DNA from: JAWVFM01 sp963739355
Lineage (GTDB): Bacteria; Actinomycetota; Thermoleophilia; Solirubrobacterales; 70-9
Direction: 5' to 3'
Assembly: GCA_963739355.1 (NCBI GenBank)
Contig: CAVUAD010000001.1
Span: 62,001 to 126,000, forward strand
Length of the DNA: 64,000 nucleotides
The translations under genes and the position numbers were made by a program. Positions within the stretch are counted from its first letter, which is position 1, and each line of letters opens with the position of its first letter. Of the stretch, positions 52,639 through 61,009 are shown in pieces. Under the pieces are notes generated by a model. The model did no database searches and was not told where the DNA came from. It saw nothing but the letters and a program-made list of their open reading frames with translations.

Positions 52639-54236
52639 GCGCGGCGCCGGCCGCCGCGCTGCGTAGCCCCGGCGACCGCAAGCTGGTCCTCGTGATGGTG
52701 GACTCGCTGCGGGTCGACATGCTCCGGCGCACCGTCGCCGAGGGCGGCGCCCCGCACTTCGGCGCCCTGCTCGAGCGTGGCTCGCTCGTGGAGGACTGCG
52801 TCTCGACCTTCCCGTCGGTGACCCCGGTCGCGAGCTCGGAGATGACCACCGGCCTCCGCCCGGACGGCCACGGGATCTCCGCCGTGAACTGGTTCAACCG
52901 GATCGAGGGGCGCTACGTCGAGTACGGGTCGTCGTTCGAGGCCACGCGAACGCTCGGTCTCATCCGCACGCTCTACGACATCGTCTACGACATGAACATG
53001 GCCCACCTGTCGGCCGAGGCCGAGACCGTTTTCGAGCGGCTGGGCGACGCCGGGGTCCGCACCGCGTGCACCCCGTTCCTCATCTACCGGGGCCGCACGC
53101 GCCACGAGGTTGGCCTGGAGGGCGTGCTGCGCCGGGTGGCGATGGCGGCGACCTTCCGGCACGCCGTGTGGGGGCCCGACGAGCTGTTCTACGGCGAGCT
53201 CTACGCAAGCCGGAAGGTCTCCTGCAAGCCCACGCTCGCCCGGCCGGGCACCCGCGACGAGTACTCCGGCTGCGTCGGCCGCGAGCTCGCCGCCAACGAC
53301 CTCTACGACTTCCTCCTCTTCTCCCTGCCCGACAACGACCATCACTCGCACCGTCACGGGCCCGAGGCGACGGACGCGTCGATCGCCCTCGCCGACGCCG
53401 CGCTCGGCGATCTCGTCGACGCGTGGGGCGGTGTCGAGCGGTTCCTGGAGCGCCACGCGGTCATCGTCGTCGCCGACCACTCGCAGACGGACGTGGGAAG
53501 GGAGCTTGCCCTGATCGAGTCCCTCGACTCGCGCTGGCGCGTTCTGCGCCCGTCTGTGGAGGGTGGGCCGGAGCCCGAGCTCGCGGTCAGCCCCAGCGCG
53601 CGCGCCGCGTCGGTCTACGTCCTCGCCGACGGATCGCGGCGCCGCGACGTTCACGCCGGAGTGCGCGACGACCTTCGCGCGATGGAGGGAGTGGACCTGG
53701 TCGCGTGGCTCGCCGGGACGGACGGCGCGCCGCTCGAGCGCGACCCCGCGAGTGGCGAGGCCGATGCTCCGGTCGAGGCGGTCGTCGAGCGCGGCGACAC
53801 GCAGCTTCGCTTCCGCCCGGGCGGCGCGGCCGCCGACCTGCGCGGTGAGCGCTGGGACCTCGACGGCGACCTCGGGGCGATCGGCGCCAGGCTGGACGGT
53901 GACGAGGTGTCGAGCGACCGGTACCCCGACGCGCTCGCGCGGGTGTGGGCCGCCCTGAACGCGCCCCAGGCGGGCGACGTCGTCGCCTCGCTCGCCGACG
54001 GGTACGAGTGCGTCGACTGGGGCGGCGCCTCGCATGCGGGCGGGGGCAGCCACGGAGCCCTTGCCGCCGGCGACTCGCTCGGCCCTCTGCTTTGCTCGGG
54101 GCTCGACGGCTTCGACCCGCAATCCAGGCGGCAGTGGACGATCGCCGACGTGAGCGAGCTCGTGCTCGGGCACTTCGGGGTCGGCGACCGCGACAATGAG
54201 TCGAGTGACGCAGACGTACTCACAAGAGCAGGCTGA
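52635..54236 (+). CDS. Alkaline-phosphatase-superfamily phosphodiesterase
   Basis: 533 residues, type I phosphodiesterase/nucleotide pyrophosphatase fold. Metal ligands and nucleophile are visible: MVDSLRVDML (Asp), TFPSVTPVAS (Thr), DNDHHSHRHG (Asp and His), VVADHSQTD (Asp-His) and a late SHAGGGSHG (His). There is no signal peptide, so the enzyme seems cytoplasmic. With GtrA and two membrane glycosyltransferases downstream it may process a nucleotide-sugar, lipid phosphate or envelope phosphodiester. Confidence 0.85.
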   Translation: MSAAPAAALRSPGDRKLVLVMVDSLRVDMLRRTVAEGGAPHFGALLERGSLVEDCVSTFPSVTPVASSEMTTGLRPDGHGISAVNWFNRIEGRYVEYGSSFEATRTLGLIRTLYDIVYDMNMAHLSAEAETVFERLGDAGVRTACTPFLIYRGRTRHEVGLEGVLRRVAMAATFRHAVWGPDELFYGELYASRKVSCKPTLARPGTRDEYSGCVGRELAANDLYDFLLFSLPDNDHHSHRHGPEATDASIALADAALGDLVDAWGGVERFLERHAVIVVADHSQTDVGRELALIESLDSRWRVLRPSVEGGPEPELAVSPSARAASVYVLADGSRRRDVHAGVRDDLRAMEGVDLVAWLAGTDGAPLERDPASGEADAPVEAVVERGDTQLRFRPGGAAADLRGERWDLDGDLGAIGARLDGDEVSSDRYPDALARVWAALNAPQAGDVVASLADGYECVDWGGASHAGGGSHGALAAGDSLGPLLCSGLDGFDPQSRRQWTIADVSELVLGHFGVGDRDNESSDADVLTRAG

Positions 54237-54693
54237 GCCCGCACCCGCCCCGGTGCCCGACGCCGACCGCCGACTGGCCGCGCTCGCGCGCCGGCTTCAC
54301 CTCGGCGCGCGCCGCGGCGACAACTGGATCCAGCTCTTCAAGTTCGGGCTCGTCGGCGGCACGGGCTACGTGATCAACCTGGCCGCGTTCACGCTCTTCG
54401 TGAACGGGATGGGCGTCCACCACATCGCCGCCGCCGTGCTTGCCTTCTGCGTGGCGGTGACCAACAACTTCGTCCTCAACCGGATCTGGACCTTCAGGGG
54501 GACGGAGGGCCACGCCGGCTTCCAGGCGGCCCGCTTCCTGGCGGTCAGCGTCGCGGCGCTTCTAATCAACATCGCGGTCCTCTACCTGCTGGCCGACGTC
54601 GCCGGCCTCGGAGACGTCTCCGCGCAGGCGATCGCGGTGGCGACGGCGATGCCGTTCAACTTCCTCGGCAACAAGCTTTGGACGTTCAGCTGA
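54196..54693 (+). CDS. GtrA-family membrane protein
   Basis: 165 residues. A polar N-terminus precedes four helices; LFKFGLVGGTGYVINLAAF and NNFVLNRIWTF, then PFNFLGNKLWTF, are the GtrA/DPMS signatures (PF04138). GtrA proteins flip polyprenyl-phosphate sugars. It overlaps the phosphodiesterase by 41 nt and the next glycosyltransferase by 16 nt, so it belongs to one translational unit that decorates an envelope glycan. Confidence 0.9.
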   Translation: MSRVTQTYSQEQAEPAPAPVPDADRRLAALARRLHLGARRGDNWIQLFKFGLVGGTGYVINLAAFTLFVNGMGVHHIAAAVLAFCVAVTNNFVLNRIWTFRGTEGHAGFQAARFLAVSVAALLINIAVLYLLADVAGLGDVSAQAIAVATAMPFNFLGNKLWTFS

Positions 54694-56387
54694 CGCGAGC
54701 CCGCACGGCGGCGATTGCCGCCGCCATCGGCGTCGCCCTCGCCGTCTGGATCGCGCCGCCCGCCCTGGGCCAGACGACGACGACCGCGCCCACCCAGAAC
54801 CTCTCGGACTCCCGCGTCACCCAGATCGCGTCGCATGACCCGAAGGTCATCGCCGAGCGCCAGGCGAACGGCCACCTCGTCCCATCGCCCACGCTGAAGC
54901 CCGGGGGTACGTGGGAGGTGGGCTTCTTCAAGGGCGACAGGGAGCTTGCGCTGGTGATGGTGAGCGACGCCACGGGGCAGATCACCGAGTCGTGGACCGG
55001 ATACCAGGTCGCGTGGCAGATGGCGCGCGGCTATCCGGGCGCCTTCGGGCGCAAGGTCAACGCCCCCTACGTCTGGCTGCCGCTCTGCGCCATGTTCCTG
55101 TTCGGGCTGCTCGACTTCCGCCGGCTCGGGCGAGTCGCGCACCTCGACATCCTCGCCATCCTCGGCTTCGGCGCCTCGCAGTACTTCTTCAACCAGGGGA
55201 ACATCGGCGTCTCGGTGCCGCTGGCCTACCCGTTCCTCCTCTACCTGCTCGCGAGGATGCTCTGGGTCGGGTTCCGCGGCCGCGGCGCCGGCCTGCGCCC
55301 GTCGGCGTCGACCACGGTGCTCGCGGTGCTCCTGGTCTTCCTGTTCGCCTTCCGCGTCGCGCTCAACATCGCGGACTCCAACGTCATCGACGTCGGCTAT
55401 GCCGGAGTTGTCGGCGCCGACCGGGTCGAGCACAGCGAGGCGATCTACGGAGACGACACGTTCCCCTCCGACAACCAGACGGGAGACACCTACGGGCCGG
55501 CCAACTACTACGCCTACGTCCCGTTCGAGCTGGCGCTGCCCTGGTCGGGCAACTGGGACGACCTGCCGGCGGCCCACGCCGCGACCATCGCCTTCGATCT
55601 GATCACGATCGCCGGGCTGTTCTTCCTCGGCCGGCGGATCCGGCCGGGGCCTGCCGGGACGCGGCTCGGGACGATCATGGCGTTCGCCTGGGCGGCCTGT
55701 CCCTACACGGCGTTCGCGCTGGAGTCCAACTCCAACGACATCCTGATCTCGGCGTTCCTCGTCGGTGCGCTGCTCCTGATCGACTCGGTTCCCGGCCGCG
55801 CCGTGATGATCGCGACCGCGTCGCTGGCCAAGTTCGCGCCGCTCGCGCTGGCGCCGCTCTTCGCGGTTGGCGTGCGCACCGAGGCCCCGCAGCCGCGGAC
55901 CCGGCTCGGGAGGCTCGTGACGATGCCCAGCCCGGGCCCCACCGCGCTCTTCGCCCTCGTGTTCGCGCTCAGCGCCGTGGTGGTCCTTGCCGGGCCTGCG
56001 GTCGATCCTGGACTCGCGACGTTCTGGCGCCGGACCGTCCTCACGCAGACCGACCGTTCCTCGCCGTTCTCGGTCTGGGGCCAGGTCCCGAGCCTGCGCT
56101 GGCTGCGAACCCTGGTGGAGATCGGCGTCGCCGGCCTGGCCGTGCTCGTCGCGTTCGTTCCCCGGCGGCGCGACCTCCGCCAGGTGGCGGCGCTCGGCGC
56201 GGCGATCATGATCGGGGTGGAGCTCACGCTCGACCACTGGTTCTACCTCTACGTCCCGTGGTTCCTGCCGTTCCTGATCGTGGCGCTGGCGCTCGGCGAC
56301 GGCATGGCGAACCGCGCCTTCGCCGGCTCATGCTCGGCCGTCCGGGAGCCGACATTCAGGGGAGATGCAACCGAGGTGCGCGCCTAG
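54678..56387 (+). CDS. GT-C-type membrane glycosyltransferase (copy 1)
   Basis: 569 residues from a TTG. A signal-like first helix is followed by an outer domain (about 40-120; WEVGFFKGDRELALVMVSD, TESWTGYQVAWQMARG) that looks like a PepSY-type fold, then about ten helices typical of DUF2029/GT87 mannosyltransferases (DTYGPANYYAYVPFE, ACPYTAFALESNSND). These use polyprenyl-phosphate sugars on the outer face. A sister gene follows directly. Confidence 0.82.
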   Translation: MDVQLTRARTAAIAAAIGVALAVWIAPPALGQTTTTAPTQNLSDSRVTQIASHDPKVIAERQANGHLVPSPTLKPGGTWEVGFFKGDRELALVMVSDATGQITESWTGYQVAWQMARGYPGAFGRKVNAPYVWLPLCAMFLFGLLDFRRLGRVAHLDILAILGFGASQYFFNQGNIGVSVPLAYPFLLYLLARMLWVGFRGRGAGLRPSASTTVLAVLLVFLFAFRVALNIADSNVIDVGYAGVVGADRVEHSEAIYGDDTFPSDNQTGDTYGPANYYAYVPFELALPWSGNWDDLPAAHAATIAFDLITIAGLFFLGRRIRPGPAGTRLGTIMAFAWAACPYTAFALESNSNDILISAFLVGALLLIDSVPGRAVMIATASLAKFAPLALAPLFAVGVRTEAPQPRTRLGRLVTMPSPGPTALFALVFALSAVVVLAGPAVDPGLATFWRRTVLTQTDRSSPFSVWGQVPSLRWLRTLVEIGVAGLAVLVAFVPRRRDLRQVAALGAAIMIGVELTLDHWFYLYVPWFLPFLIVALALGDGMANRAFAGSCSAVREPTFRGDATEVRA

Positions 56388-58149
56388 GGGACTGGGCCGC
56401 GGCACGGCCCTGTGCGGGGCGGTCGCCGCGATTTCGCTCGCGCTCGGATTCGCGCACCCGCCGCAGGCCCGCGCGGCGCTCTCGACCCGCGAGGCGATTC
56501 GGATTGCCCGCGAGGATCCGAAGGTCGCGGCCGAGACGCCGCCGGGCGGGCACCTGAGGGCGACCGCCGCGCCGCGGGACGGAACCGGCGAGCGCCGCAT
56601 CTACTTCGGGGACGGCGGGAAGCCCGTCGTCCTCGTCGGCGTCGACACCGGCTCGCAGCGGGTCGCCGAGTCCTGGACCGGCTACCAGATCAGCTGGCAG
56701 CTGACCCGCGGGGACCCCGGCTTCTTCGGCCGGGCGGTCAACTCGCCGTGGGTGTGGCTGCCGCTCTGCGCGATCTTCATCCTCGGGCTCCTCGACTACC
56801 GGCGCCTGCGCCGGGTCGCGCACCTGGACCTCCTCGTGATCCTGAGCTTCGGCGTCTCCCAGCTCTTCCTGGGCGCCGGGCACCCCGGCGTCTCCGTGCC
56901 GCTGGTCTACCCGCCGCTCCTCTACCTGCTCGGGAGGATGGCCTGGATCGGGTACCGGGGACGGGGCGCCGGGCTCCGGCCGTCCGCGCCGACGGCGCTG
57001 CTCGCGATCCTCGCGGTCGGGCTGCTCGGGGGGCGGGTCGCGCTGAACCTCGCGGACTCGAACGTCATCGACGTCGGCTACGCGAGCGTCGTCGGCGCCG
57101 ACCAGGTGACGCACGGACAGCCGATCTACGGCGTGGGGTCGACGCCGGTCGACAACCCGTACGCCGATACCTACGGGCCCGGGCTCTACTACGCCTACGC
57201 CCCCTTCGACATCGCCTCGCCGTGGAACGGCTCCCCCGACGTCCTGCCGGCCGCGCACATGGCGGCGATCGCGTTCGACGCGCTGACGGCCCTGGGGCTC
57301 TTCGCGCTGGGCTGGCAGGTGAGGCGCCGGCGAGGCGGCCCGCGGCTGGGGGTGATCCTTGCCTTCGCCTGGCTCGCCTGCCCGTACACCGCGTACGTGC
57401 TCGAGTGCAACTCCAACGACGCGCTGGTCGCCCTCCTCTCGGTCGGCGCGCTCCTGGTGATCGCCTCGCCGGGCGCGAGGGGCATGGTCGCGGCGTTCCT
57501 CGGGCTGACCAAGCTTGCTCCGCTCGCGCTTGCGCCGCTCTTCTGGGTGGGGGTCAGGGAGGCGCCGCCGCCGGGGCGCCGCGCCCTCCTCCCGCCGGCC
57601 CGTGAGACGGTCCGCTACGCGGCGGCGTTCGCCGGCATGGCAGCGGTGCTGATGGCGTGGACGATCGCCGACCCTGGGCTCCCGACGTTCTTCCAGCGCA
57701 CGTTCGCCTACCAGGCCCACCGGTTCTCGCCGTTCTCGATCTGGGGACAGACCGGTGGCCTCCCGCCGCTTCATCTGGCGCTGGAGGCGCTGGGCGTGCT
57801 CTTCTGCGTCTCGCTGGCGGTCTTCCCGCGCCGGCGAACCCTTGGCCAGGTGGCGGCGCTCGCGGCGGCGGCGACGATCGCGGTGCAGGTCATCGCCAAC
57901 CACTGGCTCTACCTCTACGTCGTCTGGTTCCTGCCGTTCGTCATGGTCGCCCTCGTGCTCGACCGGAGCTCAGGGCTCGGCCGGCTCCAGGACGGGCTCG
58001 ATCGCTCGCGCCAGGCCGTCCTGGCCGATCTCGACCACGACGGCGTTGACCCAGACGTCGCCCTCGGCGCCGTCGAAGCGCACCGGCATCTGCGTGGTGA
58101 ACCGCTCGATGACCTGGTCGCGACGCGCTCCAAGGACCCCGTTACGTGA
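56365..58149 (+). CDS. GT-C-type membrane glycosyltransferase (copy 2), extended C-terminus
   Basis: 594 residues, clearly paralogous to the preceding gene along its whole length (RIAREDPKVAAE, ESWTGYQISWQLTRG, SNVIDVGYASVVGADQ, DTYGPGLYYAYAPFD, ACPYTAYVLECNSND). The last 60 or so residues, from DRSSGLGRLQDG, have no counterpart in copy 1 and are read from the strand opposite the ymdB-family gene: 180 nt of true antisense overlap. Loss of an earlier stop is the likely cause. Start ATG 56365 has GGGGAG immediately upstream, unusually close. Confidence 0.8.
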   Translation: MQPRCAPRGLGRGTALCGAVAAISLALGFAHPPQARAALSTREAIRIAREDPKVAAETPPGGHLRATAAPRDGTGERRIYFGDGGKPVVLVGVDTGSQRVAESWTGYQISWQLTRGDPGFFGRAVNSPWVWLPLCAIFILGLLDYRRLRRVAHLDLLVILSFGVSQLFLGAGHPGVSVPLVYPPLLYLLGRMAWIGYRGRGAGLRPSAPTALLAILAVGLLGGRVALNLADSNVIDVGYASVVGADQVTHGQPIYGVGSTPVDNPYADTYGPGLYYAYAPFDIASPWNGSPDVLPAAHMAAIAFDALTALGLFALGWQVRRRRGGPRLGVILAFAWLACPYTAYVLECNSNDALVALLSVGALLVIASPGARGMVAAFLGLTKLAPLALAPLFWVGVREAPPPGRRALLPPARETVRYAAAFAGMAAVLMAWTIADPGLPTFFQRTFAYQAHRFSPFSIWGQTGGLPPLHLALEALGVLFCVSLAVFPRRRTLGQVAALAAAATIAVQVIANHWLYLYVVWFLPFVMVALVLDRSSGLGRLQDGLDRSRQAVLADLDHDGVDPDVALGAVEAHRHLRGEPLDDLVATRSKDPVT

Positions 58150-58749
58150 GCCGGTCATCCCCACGTCGGAGATGAACGCCGTGCCGCCCGGCAGGACGCG
58201 GGCGTCGGCCGTCGGGACGTGGGTGTGCGTTCCGACGACGGCCGCCACTCGCCCGTCCAGGTACCAGCCCATCGCGATCTTCTCGCTGGTGACCTCCGCG
58301 TGGAAGTCCACGAAGAACGCGTCCGCCTCGCCGGACAGGCGCTCGAGCAGGGCGTCGGCCTCGGCAAACGGCGAGCGCGCCACGTCCAGCATCACCGCGC
58401 CGCTCAGGTTGAGCACGGCGAGACGCATCCCGTCCGCCTCAACGACGACGTGGCCGCGGCCGGGGTTCGCCATCGGGTAGTTGCCCGGGCGGATGACGCG
58501 ATCCGCGCGGTCCAGGTAGTCGTAGGCCTCGCGGTGCCGGTAGACGTGGTTGCCGGTGGTGATCACGTCGACGCCGAGCTCGAGGAGCTCCGTCGCCGTG
58601 CCCTCGGTGATCCCCACCCCGCCGGCGGTGTTCTCGCCGTTCGCGATCACGACGTCGGGCGCGTGGCGCTCGCGCAGCCTCGGGAGCGCCATCGCCAGGC
58701 CCACCCGTCCAGGCTTGCCCACCACGTCCCCGAAGAACAGGACCTTCAC
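57970..58749 (-). CDS. ymdB: YmdB-family metallophosphoesterase
   Basis: 259 residues from GTG 58749, giving the standard family start VKVLFFGDVVGKPGR. An in-frame ATG upstream (58770) would add seven residues lying across the -10 element. Metal ligands: FGDVVGKPG, ANGENTAGG, TGNHVYR, VDFHAE, GTHTHVPT and ISDVGM. Relatives hydrolyse 2-prime,3-prime-cyclic nucleotides and interact with RNase Y in Bacillus. Its 3-prime end overlaps the glycosyltransferase gene on the other strand. Confidence 0.93.
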   Translation of the reverse strand: MKVLFFGDVVGKPGRVGLAMALPRLRERHAPDVVIANGENTAGGVGITEGTATELLELGVDVITTGNHVYRHREAYDYLDRADRVIRPGNYPMANPGRGHVVVEADGMRLAVLNLSGAVMLDVARSPFAEADALLERLSGEADAFFVDFHAEVTSEKIAMGWYLDGRVAAVVGTHTHVPTADARVLPGGTAFISDVGMTGSRNGVLGARRDQVIERFTTQMPVRFDGAEGDVWVNAVVVEIGQDGLARAIEPVLEPAEP

Positions 58750-58756
58750 CGTTCGG

Positions 58757-58762
58757 AGCCTA
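58757..58762 (-). promoter_or_regulatory. -10 element of ymdB (leaderless)
   Basis: TAGGCT on the minus strand, 7 nt before GTG 58749. Confidence 0.5.
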
Positions 58763-58775
58763 TTCATCAAGCAGA

Positions 58776-58827
58776 TGCGGACGGCTTCGCCGTCCTTACA
58801 GGCTGCTTTCGGACCTAAAGGTCCTCA
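58776..58827. repeat. Two-hairpin intergenic element, copy A
   Basis: 52 nt, identical to copy B at 51 of 52 positions. Stem 1: 58779-58785 with 58789-58795 (GGACGGC/GCCGTCC, loop TTC). Stem 2: 58811-58815 with 58820-58824 (GGACC/GGTCC, loop TAAA). Linker CCTTACAGGCTGCTTTC. It lies in the divergent gap between ymdB and the ABC transporter. Confidence 0.8.
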
Positions 58828-58842
58828 CCGCTCAGAATCACT

Positions 58843-58894
58843 TGCGGACGGCTTCGCCGTCCTTACATGCTGCTTTCGGACCTAAAGGTCCTCA
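58843..58894. repeat. Two-hairpin intergenic element, copy B
   Basis: Direct repeat of copy A with a 67-nt period; linker CCTTACATGCTGCTTTC. Preceded by GAATCACT, which matches the GAATGACT flank of the diverged copy at 6401. Confidence 0.8.
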
Positions 58895-58908
58895 TCGCAA
58901 TAACTGTC

Positions 58909-58914
58909 TAGCTT
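58909..58914 (+). promoter_or_regulatory. -10 element of the ABC transporter genes
   Basis: TAGCTT, 8 nt before the ATG at 58923. Confidence 0.5.
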
Positions 58915-58922
58915 TCCCGCGG

Positions 58923-59627
58923 ATGACCGAGGCGGCGATCGAGGTGCGGGGCGTGGTCAAGCGCTTCGGGACGCGGGCGGCGCTACGTGGGGTCTCGTTC
59001 AGCGCCGTCCCTGGCGAGGTCCTCGCGGTGATCGGGCCGAACGGCGCCGGCAAGACGACGCTGTTGTCGATCCTCGCCGGGATCCGCCGCGCCGACGAGG
59101 GCGAGGTCTCGCGGCCCCCGGGCGAGATCGGCTTCGTCCCCCAGCAGGCCGCCCTCTACAGACGGCTGACCGTTGCCGAGAACCTCAGGCTGTTCGCGCG
59201 TCTGGAGAAGGTGCCGGACGTCGACGCGGTGGTGGAGCGCATGCTCGACCAGACGGGCCTTCGCGAGCGCCGCGACGACCAGGTCTCGACCCTCTCGGGC
59301 GGCAACCAGCAGCGGGTGAACATCGCGATCGGCCTGCTCTCACAGCCGGCCGCCCTGCTGCTCGACGAGCCCTCGACCGGCCTCGACCCACGGCAGCGAG
59401 CCCGGCTCTGGGAGTTCGTCCTCGACCTGGCCGGGGGCGGGACCACCGTGATCTTCTCCACACACAACATCGCCGAGGCGGAGCGCTACGGCCGCCGTCT
59501 CCTGGTGCTGGCGGACGGCGAGGCGCTCTTCGACGGCTCGCCGGCGGAGCTCCACGGGGCCGCCGGCTCCGCGGGTGGCGACTTCGAGAGCGCGTTCGTC
59601 GCGTTCCTGCGCGAGCGGGGGCACTGA
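58923..59627 (+). CDS. ABC transporter ATP-binding protein
   Basis: 234 residues: Walker A GPNGAGKTT, Q-loop VPQQAALYRRL, signature LSGGNQQRVNIA, Walker B ALLLDEPSTGLD and H-loop FSTHNIAEAE. It is the energising subunit for the ABC-2 permease 2 nt downstream. The subfamily (DrrA/NodI-like) usually exports drugs, lipids or polysaccharides. Frames opening inside the two upstream repeats could extend it, but the TAGCTT element supports ATG 58923. Confidence 0.93.
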   Translation: MTEAAIEVRGVVKRFGTRAALRGVSFSAVPGEVLAVIGPNGAGKTTLLSILAGIRRADEGEVSRPPGEIGFVPQQAALYRRLTVAENLRLFARLEKVPDVDAVVERMLDQTGLRERRDDQVSTLSGGNQQRVNIAIGLLSQPAALLLDEPSTGLDPRQRARLWEFVLDLAGGGTTVIFSTHNIAEAERYGRRLLVLADGEALFDGSPAELHGAAGSAGGDFESAFVAFLRERGH

Positions 59628-59629
59628 CC

Positions 59630-60985
59630 GTGAGGTGGCTCCTCCTCAAGGACCTGCAGATCCTGCGCCGCTCGCCGTTGGTCACGGTCCTGCTCGTCCT
59701 CTACCCGATCGCGATCGCCGTCCTGATCGGGTTCGCACTCTCGCGGGGGCCGGAGAAGCCGCGGGTGGCGTTCGTCAACCAGGTGCCGTCCTCGGAGGGG
59801 TTCTCGCTCGGGGGCGGCGAGCTCAACAAGGAGGCGGCCCGCTCGCAGCTCTGCGCGAAGGTCGACTGCGTCGACGCCGACTCGGTCGCGCAGGCCCGCT
59901 CCATGGTCCAGTCCGGCGACGTTCTCGGCGCGCTGATCCTGCCCCGCAACCTCGTCGACAACCTCAACTCGCTGAAGGGGCTGACGGCCAGCCAGCCCTA
60001 CGTGCGGGTGCTGGTGAACGAGGAGGACCCGGTGAAGGCCGAGCTGGTCAACGACCGGATCCGCTCCCTGATCACCAAGGCGAACCTGAAGCTCTCGAAG
60101 GCCGTGGTCACCACCGCGGCCGGCTATCTCGATCTGGTGGTGAACGGCGGGCACCTGAGCCTCCTCGGCCAGAGCTTCGACGTCCTCGGACTCCAGAAGG
60201 CGGGGACGATCCTCAGCGCGCTGGAGGCGAAGCTCGGACAGGACAACCCTTACTCCGGGCCGCTCTCGGACGTCATCCGGTTCGCCGCCCTCGCTCGGCA
60301 GAACCTCAACCTCGCGAAGCCGATCCTGAGCTCGGTCGCCCACCCGATCGTCGTCCACAAGCAGGTCGTCACCGGCTCGCCGCCCAGCCTCGACAACTTC
60401 GCGATCGCCGTCGCCGCCACGGTCACCCTCATGTTCGTGACCGTGCTGCTCGTCGCCGGCTCCCTCGCCCTCGAGCGCGAGGAGAACGCGTTCCCGCGCC
60501 TGACGAGGGGGCTGATCTCGCAGTCGGGGCTGCTCGCGGAGAAGGTGGCGCTCGGCGTGGTGGCCTCGCTCGTGGTGACGCTCGTGATGCTCGCCGGCCT
60601 CTCGCTCTTCGTCGACATCGCCTGGAGCCGGATCCTGGCGATCGCCGGGGCGATCCTCGTGGGGGGAGCGGCCTGGGCGGCCTTCGGCGCCGCGATCGGC
60701 GCGGCCGCGCGCGAGGTCCGCGCCAGCTCGCTCCTGGCGTTCATGGTGTCGCTGCCGATCGCCTTCCTGTCCCTCGTGCCGTCGGGCACCGTCAGCGTGC
60801 AGCTCTACGACGCGCTGAAGGTGTTCAGGGCGCTGTTCCCGTTCGCGCCGGCGCTCAAGGCGCTCTCGGCCGGCCTCGACCCCGCCGCCGCCGGCTACGG
60901 CGTCGCCATCCTCCACCTCGCGATCCTCACTCTCGCCTACGGCGCGATCGCGCGCCTCTCGCTGCGTCGCTTCGCGGCCGCCTAG
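59630..60985 (+). CDS. ABC-2-type permease
   Basis: 451 residues from GTG 59630. One N-terminal helix (VTVLLVLYPIAIAVLIGFALS), a large outer domain (about 40-255) and five or six C-terminal helices are the YhgE/DrrB-like ABC-2 export arrangement. It pairs with the ATPase upstream. A substrate cannot be assigned. Confidence 0.88.
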   Translation: MRWLLLKDLQILRRSPLVTVLLVLYPIAIAVLIGFALSRGPEKPRVAFVNQVPSSEGFSLGGGELNKEAARSQLCAKVDCVDADSVAQARSMVQSGDVLGALILPRNLVDNLNSLKGLTASQPYVRVLVNEEDPVKAELVNDRIRSLITKANLKLSKAVVTTAAGYLDLVVNGGHLSLLGQSFDVLGLQKAGTILSALEAKLGQDNPYSGPLSDVIRFAALARQNLNLAKPILSSVAHPIVVHKQVVTGSPPSLDNFAIAVAATVTLMFVTVLLVAGSLALEREENAFPRLTRGLISQSGLLAEKVALGVVASLVVTLVMLAGLSLFVDIAWSRILAIAGAILVGGAAWAAFGAAIGAAAREVRASSLLAFMVSLPIAFLSLVPSGTVSVQLYDALKVFRALFPFAPALKALSAGLDPAAAGYGVAILHLAILTLAYGAIARLSLRRFAAA

Positions 60986-60996
60986 CCATCCCTCCC

Positions 60997-61002
60997 TAGA
61001 AT
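60997..61002 (+). promoter_or_regulatory. -10 element of hemB (leaderless)
   Basis: TAGAAT, 7 nt before GTG 61010. Confidence 0.55.
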
Positions 61003-61009
61003 CCGCCGG

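Noticed and set aside
58776..58925. Short open frames starting inside the two-hairpin repeats, one in frame with the ABC ATPase
   Set aside because: The repeats can encode a recurring peptide of the MRTASPSL type, but conservation is at the level of base pairing and a -10 element lies between the repeats and ATG 58923.
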